Program-made: the position numbers and the translations under genes
Shown: positions 55,602 through 64,000 of the stretch, one piece after another
Layout of the letters: each line of letters opens with the position of its first letter
Numbering within the stretch: the first letter of the stretch is position 1
The notes under the pieces: generated by a model
What the model was told of the DNA's origin: nothing
Seen by the model: only the letters and a program-made list of their open reading frames with translations
Database searches by the model: none
NCBI RefSeq assembly: GCF_000471905.2
Contig: NW_006499364.1
Location: 1,901,314 to 1,965,313, forward strand
Direction of reading: 5' to 3'
Origin: Amborella trichopoda
Taxonomy: Eukaryota > Streptophyta > Magnoliopsida > Amborellales > Amborellaceae
Length of the DNA: 64,000 bases

Positions 55602-56116
55602 CCACGTACTGTCATTGTACGTAGGACCTCTCATTCATTCACGAGGGAGAACTTTGCTTAATAAAATTTCTCTTTCTTCTCATTATTGGGTCACATTTGG
55701 AGAGAGTGAGAGGAAAGAGATACTTTTGGATTAGTACCCTTAGGCTCAAGGTAAATTTTCTCTCTCTTCTTTTCTTTCTTCTTCCTCTTCTTCAACTGAA
55801 CTCCTTCCAGAGGCCATGCGCGAGTGTGATAGTGCCGTGCATGCCTCTTTCTTCTCTTTTCTCCCTTCTGTGATTTCACATATCATGCATGGTGATGGTA
55901 GCGCCAAGTGTGATGTGCTTGCCCTTTCTGTTTGCTCGTTGTTATCTCTCAGTGATACTTGCGAACGACACAGCTCACTGTCGTGCGCAGAGGTGTCCTC
56001 GACGTCTCAATGAAGAGCACAGATGGCGAAACGTATTGCCGCCCGCAGGGGTCTCCCCCTATTGCACGCATATTGCAGACCGCAATGCCAATCACCGCTT
56101 GTGAGGGGTCACGACA

Positions 56117-56420
56117 ACACTTATCGCCGTCTGCGAGCTTCCTTTGTGCTCTCGGTGCCTGTCGTCGTCCACGAGCTTCCTTTGCGCGCTCGATGCCCAT
56201 CACCGTCTGTGAGCTTCCTTCGTGCACTCGGTGCCTATCTCCATTCACAATCTTCCCTCACTAGCTTGGTGCCTATCGCCGTCCGTGAGTTTCCTTCCCA
56301 CACTAAGTGCCTATCGTCGTCCGTGAGTTTCCTTCGCGCACTCGGTGCCTATCGCCATCCATGAGCTTTCTTCATGCGCTCGGTGTCTATCGCCATCTGT
56401 AAGCCTCATTCTTGCATCCC
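56117..56420 (+). repeat. 38-bp tandem repeat in LTR D (about eight units)
   Basis: Unit starts GTGCCTATCGCCGTCCGTGA at 56155, 56193, 56231, 56269, 56307, 56345 and 56383, an exact 38-bp register without indels. The unit continues GTTTCCTTCGCGCACTCG. It occupies the place of the hairpin array in the other LTRs and keeps the ATCGCCGTCC half of their hairpins. Confidence 0.9.
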
Positions 56421-57340
56421 ACGCCTATCATCGAGTGCCTAAAAAAGACCTATCGCCAAGCGCTTCACAAGTGGTTGTCACCGTGCGCTTCACAAGAGGC
56501 TATCACCGCCCGTGAGAGGGTGTGCTGCCTTCGTGTTTTGCCAAATGGCAATGCTTAGCGCCGCCTGTAGTTCGTTGCTCACTCTCGAGCCTGGAGCAGT
56601 AGTGTCTAGCGCTGTCCAAGGGCCATGTCACTGCTACTTCATAGTTGAGGGTGGTGATGCCTAGCACCGTCAGGATTCTATGTCTTCCCCGTCTCGTGCC
56701 TTCTCTTCATTCTCTTCCCTTCTTACTCCACTGAGGTCGACTCGGTCTAGCACGGCTATAGCGGTCTGGCTGTCGAGTAGTATTGTCGTCACGCTGGTCC
56801 TGAGTACCATGCCCATCTTGCTGCCACACCAGATTAGAACAGTCATATCGACCTTGGTTTCGAATAGCATTTCCATTACGTCGGTCTGAGTTACCATGTT
56901 CACTTTGCTAGCACTCCGAGTCAGTCATTTCATTGGTCCAGTTATCATGCTAGTCCCATCTCCTTGTCGAGTCCCCTCTTCTTTTCTTCTCTCATTCAAG
57001 CCTCCTTCATTTCATCACCTTAACTTCTCACCTTCTCAGTCATATGAAGGTACATTGCCTTAGGACAAGGGTGGGTGATTCGGCCCACTTGTCTTGCAAA
57101 CTAACCATTGTAGTGTTGTGCGGAAAACCAGGAGATTGTTGGTCAAGGGAGGCAATTCCGAACCAACTAAAGCAGCTGGGGACTTTCCGTCATGATCTAA
57201 GAGGCTACCCGCGTGAGTCAGCCCGAGTAAGTCATGGACCCAGGTGAGGTTGGTCCCCACCTCACATCCAAAATTTCTCTCTCACTAGTTGGACTCCTAC
57301 CCTTGTTCTGTGAATAAGGTTCCCGAGAGAGCGATCTCAG

Positions 57341-57365
57341 GTCTCGGGTCTTCAGAACCCGAGAC
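57341..57365 (+). other. U5 stem-loop of LTR D
   Basis: Arms GTCTCGGGT and ACCCGAGAC around CTTCAGA, 50 bp before the LTR end. Same structure as 12313-12339. Confidence 0.75.
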
Positions 57366-57418
57366 ACGTGTTACCTGATCACTTAGATCCGAGGCAAGAT
57401 CGATGCACCTACCTAGCT

Positions 57419-57436
57419 TGGCGACTCCACTGGGGA
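57419..57436 (+). other. Primer binding site of element D
   Basis: TGGCGACTCCACTGGGGA. tRNA-Arg type. Confidence 0.82.
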
Positions 57437-57504
57437 CTTATTACGCCTTAGTCAGTTCGCACTTGTTTGATCAGTATCACATTTTACTTTCCGCACTACT
57501 TTCT

Positions 57505-60500
57505 ATGGCATCTGGGTTATTCAACCCATACATCGGAGTTGGGGATTTTCTCATTCCTGCACTTGTGACCGTCTCAGGGAAGCGAGCTGCTCAAGCCTCC
57601 TTCCCTACACTCCTTCTGAGTCAGGATTCACAATCCGCCTCTCAGGTGCTTTCCTAGTTGGTGCGAGAAGGGACTTAAAAGGTCCCTGACTCCATGCTTC
57701 TTCACCCTGGTGGACCCTCCACCAAGGCCCTTTGCATTAGTAGCACATCCGCTGCCACACACAACACGCACCCTGCTACTGGCAAGTCCCTTGTCTATCA
57801 TATTACTGAGGTACACCAGGAGGCTGCCCTGTTCATTCTCACGAAAGGCAAGCAAGTTGCCATCGCTTCTGAGGATCGCCGCAAGGTTGCCCCCTAAACT
57901 CCTACACTACCCCGAACCTCTATACCTAGAGGCTCGGCACACAGAGGTGGAAATCCCGAGGTCTCCACCCCACGCACACACGTAAAGGCTCGTGGTCCAT
58001 CCACTCAAGCCACACCTCGGGGCAACTTTCATGTTGCCTCGAACTCGCCTTCAAGGCTAGGCCTTCTAGAGCCAAACCTTGCACGTGCCATGCATCCCAC
58101 AGCTCAGGGCAGCACCAGCTCGAGTACATGTGGGTTGATCACTTCGTACTCCTTTTTACTACACACAGCTTCACTCTATGAGAGATAGGTTCCTACCCGG
58201 TCCTTCACAGACACAAGCTCGTGGGTCTCGACCTCATAAGGTCGAACCAGTTGAGAAAACCAGGGCTGACCCTTAGGTCACCCGGGTGGCTAACCCTAAA
58301 GGTGCACACACACCGACTTTACAGGTTCCTTTTCGAGCCTGACTCAGGTAGAGTCATGAACCAGCTCTTTCTTCTGTTACTCTTCCTTCACTCGGCAAGA
58401 ACCTCGAGACCTGGTACTCAAAGGTTTTCCCTAAGAGTACCATCTTGAGTCAGTAGCCATGGTCAGGAATGCACCCAGGTCTCACAAGGGAATCTGGGGC
58501 AATGTTCTGATGTCAGACAGAAGCCTGCATCCTCCAAGGCAGTGACCCAGGTTGTCCTCTATCCTTGGACCCCATTCTCTGCTCCATCTAATTGACATAG
58601 CCCTCGCCTGCTCAAGAAATACGGGGCAGTCCAAGCCTCAGGCTCGGTTCTGGAGTGAGGTCCATAGCTTCCTCAAGATTAAGTAGAAGAAAGGTCTGTA
58701 GATCCTGACCAAAAAAGCCCCTAAGGTAGTTGAGGTTACTACCTTTGGTGACCTCCTGCCTCATAATCCCTTCTTCCCTCTTTGGATCCTTGAACCTGAG
58801 CCAGTCCAAGAGTATTGCTCGGTGATCACAGCCAAGAAGCCACGGTCCCAAGACCATCAAGAGCCGGTCCTCACACGGTTGGCGTATAAGGCTCGAGTCT
58901 AGTCGGGGCATGCTGATCCCCTATATACCGACTTACCATGCACGACTCGCCAACCCCAGCCGTCCACTACACTTGGCTCTGACCCTCCAGAAGAAATGGT
59001 AAGTGCCATGGTGATTAACAAGCCGAATGACGCCGAATAAGAGCGGATGAATAGGTTCGAGGTAATGATGCAGTCCATCCTCGAAAAGATGGATCGCCTT
59101 GAAGCCTTTAAGTCCTCTTCTTCTCACCATGATACCGATTCCCTGTCTGATGAACACACGGTTCCCTGGCCTACTCTCGCATTGGTCTCTCAAGACAGTT
59201 CTCCTTCTCGCGAGGTTTCCCAAACCGACATAGATGCCGTGGTGGCCCATAGCCTCAAGAACAAGGTCCTGAGCAGGCAAGAGGCACCACTTTACCAAAA
59301 GCTGTAACCCTCGTACAGCAACCAAGTGTTGTTTCTCCCCAACTATCAAAAAGGGAAGCTCCCTTTGTTCAACGGTACTACATCCCCGGACCAGCATATT
59401 TCTCACTTCCAAGCAGCTTGTCGAGAGACGTCGACAGACGGGCAACTCCTCCTCTATCAGTTTGTCAAAACTCTCGAAGGGCCAGCCTTCCAGAGGTATG
59501 CTCCGCTGCGTCCAAACTCGATGCACACGTAGTAGGAAATGGAGCAGTTGTTTTACTAATGCTTCTATGAAGTCCATAGAACATGGAAACCATCGAGCTC
59601 TTCACTTTGACTCAAGACCCGGGTGAGCCAGTTGACAAGTTCATCACCAAATGGAGAGAGCTAGCAACCTTTCATGCCACTCTCATGACTGAAAAAGAAG
59701 CTGTCCAAACCTACATACGGAATATGCTTCCCGAGATCGCCCTGCATGTCGAGGCCTCCAATCTACCCTCCATGTCAGAGCTCATCTCTAAAGCAGTTTG
59801 TATTATGGTCCAAGCACCATGGCGGATTTTGCCAGCAACCCTCTGGCTCGAACTCTAGCTCCAACGATCAGGACAACTAACAAAAAGTGGTGATCAGTGC
59901 AACTGTCACTATAACTGACACTAAGAACGTTGCCCCTCAAACCTTGGACCTCTCCAAGGCACAGACGCCTCAGGTCGGGGGCGAGCATTAGTCCTACAAT
60001 AAGGTTCCGTCCCCTAAAAACATAAATCAAAGTGACTTTTGGATCCAGCATTAGAATAAGGTGTACCCCTTTGATAAGGAGTGGGTTCCTGCACTTCTCC
60101 AATTACTACTGGAGCAAAACATGATCCTTCTGTCAGAGGTCAACACTGAAGAACAAGCTGGACAGGAGACACATGAGACACAGGAAAGTAGGCCACCCCA
60201 CTGAAGACTACTATATGCTCAATGACATTATCGAAGTCCTTATTAACAAGGGTCAGATAAAGCTCGAAGAGTTAAAGAAAGCGTTCGGGGAAACTGAGGC
60301 TTCTCACATAGTGACGATTCAAGAAGATGATGGGGCACCCGCTATCCTTCGTGCACTGTTTTCTATAATGCTCGAAGAGGGACACATCATGCCAAAGCCG
60401 AAGAGGCAGCCCAAGTTCCTGCCTCCAGGAACTGAGAACCTTTGGTGCACATATCACCTGATACGAGGCCATGACTTTAGTGAATGCACAGGCTTTCATG

Positions 60501-60885
60501 AGCTATTGATAAAGAAGATGGAACAATGCCAGGAAGCTCATGATAACCCAGAAGGACACCCTCAAGTTCCTCTTCCACCAGTGCAAGAAGAACTCCCGAT
60601 GCAAGCCCTGGAAAACGCTGAGTTAGACCCTTTGCAGGCCCTCTTCGAAACAATGCTCCAATAGGGCCTCATCACTCCCAAGCCGGCCAGGCAGCCGAAG
60701 CGTCTGGCCTAGGGTACGGAAAACCTCTGGTGCCCATATCACCAAGTATGGGGCCACTAGCTGAAAGAACACACTTGGTTCGAAGCTATACTCACTCAGA
60801 AGGTACAAGAAGGCCACATCGTTTGCGCCATTCTCCAAGACCGCTTCCAAGTCGTCACTCCCATCCAAGAGGAAACATCTAAAAA
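57505..60885 (+). pseudogene. Leader and gag of element D
   Basis: Starts MASGLFNPYIGVGDFLIP (57505) and stays open for 51 codons. The basic leader follows in pieces (57694-57897 and after). Gag parts are FEVMMQSILEKMDRLEAF (59058), FNGTTSPDQHISHFQAAC (about 59368), LTQDPGEPVDKFITKWREL (59604) and AVQTYIRNMLPEIALHVEAS (59700). The C-terminal half has GHPTEDYYMLNDIIEVLINK and QIKLEELKKAFGETEAS (60190-60300). Two similar LxxLFxxML-type blocks follow (60346 and 60640), each with a MPKPKRQPK or TPKPARQPK phrase, suggesting an internal duplication of the gag tail. Numerous stops. Confidence 0.75.
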
Positions 60886-61740
60886 GTATTTCTAACTTTT
60901 TATTTTTAAAATATGTTTTATATTTTTAACATCTTTTTTGTGCCCTGGCAAGTTGCCGTAGAACTCACCCTGGCAAGCTAACTCAATTCACACTATTAAG
61001 TTATTATTCTTTGAGGCATGACATGCATGGTATAGTCATGCTATCTATACACATGAATTTCAATATTTAAGAGGAATATCTACAAAGAGACCATTTATCT
61101 ACAATCATTCTCAACTATTGGATGTCAACTTGGATGGCTTGAGGTGAGTCATGGAGTGAATTTTTTTAAAGAAATCCTTATTTATTCAATGACAATAGTA
61201 CAACCGCACATTTTGAAATTTAAAGGACAAGAATGATTGTGCGTTCAAAACTCTTTGTAGACATTTCCATATTAAATCGCTATGTCCAATAAGAGCAATG
61301 TAAAAGCAAATTTAAAGTGCAATATAGAAAATTCCATATTAAACCGTGTCAAGTACGACCAATATATTTCCCAGGTTGCATCGAAATACTACCCAAACAG
61401 TATAAAATCTATTTGCAAGTAATGTATTACGCAGTAATGTATTTTGCTAGTAATATATTTCACAGACAATATATTTCCAGGTATCCAAACGACCCCTTAA
61501 GTTTATTATATTTCAATTAAAAAATAGATATATAATTTTCACAAAATAACAATTTAATTTTTTAAACTAAAAGAATTTATTTGTGAATAAAAATAAACTT
61601 TTAGATATTAGTTCCAAAAAATAAACATCACCCATAAGGACATATTGTATAAATTTTTGAAACCAAAATAGTATAGCATTTATTGCTTGACTAAAGTAAT
61701 AATAATTACTTCAATTTTTTACAAAATGATCAACATATTT
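60886..61740. other. AT-rich DNA right of element D
   Basis: No coding signal. At 61330-61498, read on the minus strand, a start AAGGGGTCGTTTGGATACCT is followed by several TAATATATTNC-like repeats. GGGGTCGTTTGG is a common terminus of plant DNA-transposon MITEs, so this may be one, but the other end is not clear. Confidence 0.4.
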
Positions 61741-63355
61741 AAAGAAGGAAAAAGTTTATATAAGGTTCCAACCTTAAAATGTAGGTTTACATATGTACCT
61801 CAAAAATACAATGGAAAATATTTTTCTAATGTTGAAAAACACTCTAATTGATCTTCTCGACAACGAGATGTATGAATATGAGGAAAAAAAGATTTTAAAT
61901 CCTCGAAACAGTGCATCTTGCAAGACAATCGAGTAATTGAGTACCTAAGAATAATATTGGATGAAGTTTCTATAAGGCCTAGGCTTTATGAAAACAAAAT
62001 ATAGCCTCACCTCAATTCATCATTCCGGTAAGCTTTTCTGGCATAAAAAGTCTTTATGATGGCTCTAAAATCAATTTCTAACACCAACAATAAAATTTGA
62101 TACTTAAAAAATGCTATAAATCTTGCGGATCTTTGAACAGTTATTTTTAAAGAAAATTAGATGGTCTAGATGATTTGTTGCAATATATATTATTTTGGAA
62201 TTTCAAGTCTCAATTTTTTTCCTAACCACGATGTTCAGGCCGAGATGATTGATTGGAAGGTTTTCCATGGCTTGAATTAATATTTTTGATGAATTAGGGT
62301 TTGTTTATTTTGATAGGATTGCTTTCTTACCAAACCAAGACTACCGTGATGAAATTGATCCAAGCTGATTCCCAGTTTGGATCAGCAGGTCTAAATGTAA
62401 TAGTTAAGATATGACCGTTCTAGAAAGGAAAAAGTTTATATCGAGCCGAGGCTCTAAGCAATCAAATTGGAGCGCACCTCAAAAATTTTACTAGGAGAGG
62501 TTGTTTTGATGCCCAACTGCCCTCAAATTGATCATCTCAACATCAAGACACATGGACATGAGAAAAAAATGGATTTCAAGTTTGGGAAATAGTTAATCTT
62601 TTAACAAATATTTGGACCGTCAATTTTCATGATTTTCAAGTTTTCGTAGATCTACTCGATCTACACTATTTCGAAAGCTTTAAATTTTATAATTAAAGAT
62701 AAAAATATATCTTAAGGCTATCACAAAAAATTGCAGTATTGAAACCACATTTCTTGACGCTATTTGAAGGTGCTTTGCTTTGATTGTTTGGGGCCTTAGC
62801 TCTAGACAAACCACACCCTTCTACAAATGCCCTAGAAAAAATTTCCTTCAAAGATAAACATTGATTAAAGGATGGGATAGGTTAGGTCCGGATCCAATCG
62901 ACCTTCACACGACTAGGTTCTAGTTGTGTAGTCATGTCTAGTTCTACCTTTTTCTGGGTGTGGTTTGCAAATGGTTGCAACCTTAAACAATCCAATTAAG
63001 GCACACTTATAAATTTTATTATAATGTAATTTTAATATCAAAAGTTCTTAGGATGACCTTAGAATCTATTTTTATCTCTAATTATAAACTTTTGAACTCT
63101 AAAAATAGTTCAAATCAAGTAGATCCATAAACAGATGAAAATATTAAAAATGAACGGTCCCAATAATGTGTTGCAAGATATACTATTTGGCAGACTCAAA
63201 ATCTTTTTTTCTTTTCATATTCATACATCTCGATATCGACATGATCAGTTAGAGATTTTTCCAACACCCAAACAAGCCTTTCTGATCGATTTTTTTATGT
63301 ACAACTTTAATTCTACATTTTAAAGTTGCAACCTTATATAAACTTTTTCCTTTAA
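61741..63355. repeat. Cluster of AT-rich fold-back (MITE-like) copies
   Basis: The terminus AAGGAAAAAGTTTATATAAG starts at about 61745 (plus), a variant starts at about 62427 (plus), and its reverse complement ends near 63348. The segments behind them align: GAGATGTATGAATATGAGGA at about 61866 and its minus counterpart at about 63230, then the AGATAAAAATA and GGNCATC blocks. At least three partial copies in two orientations make a large imperfect inverted repeat. Another copy lies at 4566-4900. No transposase frame. Confidence 0.65.
62807..62967. repeat. 161-bp fold-back with 12-bp perfect arms
   Basis: CAAACCACACCC at 62807-62818 and GGGTGTGGTTTG at 62956-62967. Lies between two copies of the AT-rich repeat. 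Confidence 0.6.
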
Positions 63356-63950
63356 ATAAATCTTCAAAATTTCTTTATTAAAAGTTCTATATTCCAGCTC
63401 GACCAGATGAGAGCCCTAGGGTGTCACTGCTTTCAACATTTCATTGAGTAACCCAAAAACTGAAAAAAAGAGGAAACAATCATAGGCACCAAGGATATAA
63501 AACTTTAGTCTCAAATTTCGCCCCCACTCCAAAAGGGAAAAAAAAAAAGAAGCATAATAAAGAGTGGTAGATAAAACTATCTATACTTTCTAGTATAAAC
63601 AATAAATATATATATATTTTTTGGGAATTACTCAATATGCTTAGATAGTTAGTTCAAATTCACCCTCTTTTTCATTTCTAAACAGATCCAAGATTTCAAA
63701 ATATATCTCGCCGCATAGAGATCCCATATATTATATCTTCTAACCCCATAGACCAACTTTATCCATCCTAACCCAAACAAAATTTCAAAAGACATACATT
63801 TTTATATTCCATTCTAAACCACTTCTCTCTCTTGCCGTGTTTCTCTAAAAACCTCTCTCATTTTTATTTTTTTAATGTTGAGAAAAATCTTATGAAAATA
63901 TATATTTTTTTAATATTGAAAGAAAGGAAAAAAGTATAGGGAGAAACACC

Positions 63951-63952
<2 letters not shown>

Positions 63953-63981
<29 letters not shown>
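63953..63981. repeat. (GA)n microsatellite
   Basis: About fourteen GA dinucleotides near the right edge. Confidence 0.95.
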
Positions 63982-64000
63982 TTAATAAGAAATGATGTTC

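Larger units (their letters stand above)
54325..57415 (+). repeat. LTR of element D (3.09 kb)
   Basis: Starts TGTTGGAAGATATTTTTCATC and ends GCACCTACCTA, followed by GCT and the primer site. More diverged from B and C than they are from each other, by eye. Confidence 0.82.
54325..60885 (+). mobile_element. Element D: Tat-type element inserted in the gag of C, truncated in its own gag
   Basis: LTR 54325-57415, primer site 57419-57436, leader/gag 57505 to about 60885. After the gag C-terminal text the sequence switches abruptly to AT-rich DNA. No pol or 3' LTR follows in the window. Confidence 0.75.

Noticed and set aside
34063-57415. Tandem array with shared LTRs produced by unequal recombination
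   Set aside because: B lacks about 180 bp of internal sequence found before the 3' LTR in A, and C stops mid-gag exactly at an LTR start. Nested insertion fits better.

Overview
The window is repeat-dominated nuclear DNA of a flowering plant. The evidence is a plant-mobile-domain (PMD) gene relic with spliceosomal introns, a plant LINE reverse-transcriptase relic, and several long Ty3/gypsy LTR retrotransposons of the Tat/Ogre type. Their primer binding site resembles the complement of a plant tRNA-Arg 3' end, the polymerase has a second RNase H-like segment, and one copy has an antisense PMD ORF. I cannot name the species. I found no intact host gene, rRNA, tRNA or CRISPR array.

Layout. 1-1357: broken PMD (MAIN-like) gene on the minus strand, running off the left edge. 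1358-5097: AT-rich DNA with palindromes and fold-back repeats. 5098-5431: 3' part of a LINE ORF2, cut by an old degenerate LTR called Y (5432 to about 9705, plus strand). About 9706-12255 together with 33103-34062 are the two halves of another old LTR, X (minus strand). X was split by element A (12261-33102, minus strand), which has 5-bp target duplications ACAAT on both sides and two LTRs of about 3.6 kb. Element B (from 34063, plus strand) is inserted at the other end of the visible X sequence. Element C (LTR from 48498) begins inside the 3' untranslated part of B. Element D (LTR from 54325) begins inside the gag of C. D breaks off in its gag near 60885, and the last 3.1 kb is AT-rich DNA with fold-back repeats and a terminal (GA)n.

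The copies complement each other. A keeps gag, a protease segment and the antisense PMD ORF but has no reverse transcriptase, RNase H or integrase. B keeps RT, both RNase H segments and integrase but has lost the protease, the antisense ORF and part of gag. C and D show only leader and gag. All reading frames carry nonsense codons or frameshifts, so nothing here is autonomous as it stands.

The least explained structure is in the LTRs. Downstream of the TATA box each LTR has a leader of more than 2 kb made of strand-asymmetric purine/pyrimidine tracts, with arrays of near-perfect hairpins at about 50-60 bp spacing. The hairpin design is shared between copies although the sequence has diverged, and in D the array has become an exact 38-bp tandem repeat. 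Further tandem arrays (25, 30, 45 and 50 bp) occur in the LTRs and 3' untranslated regions.
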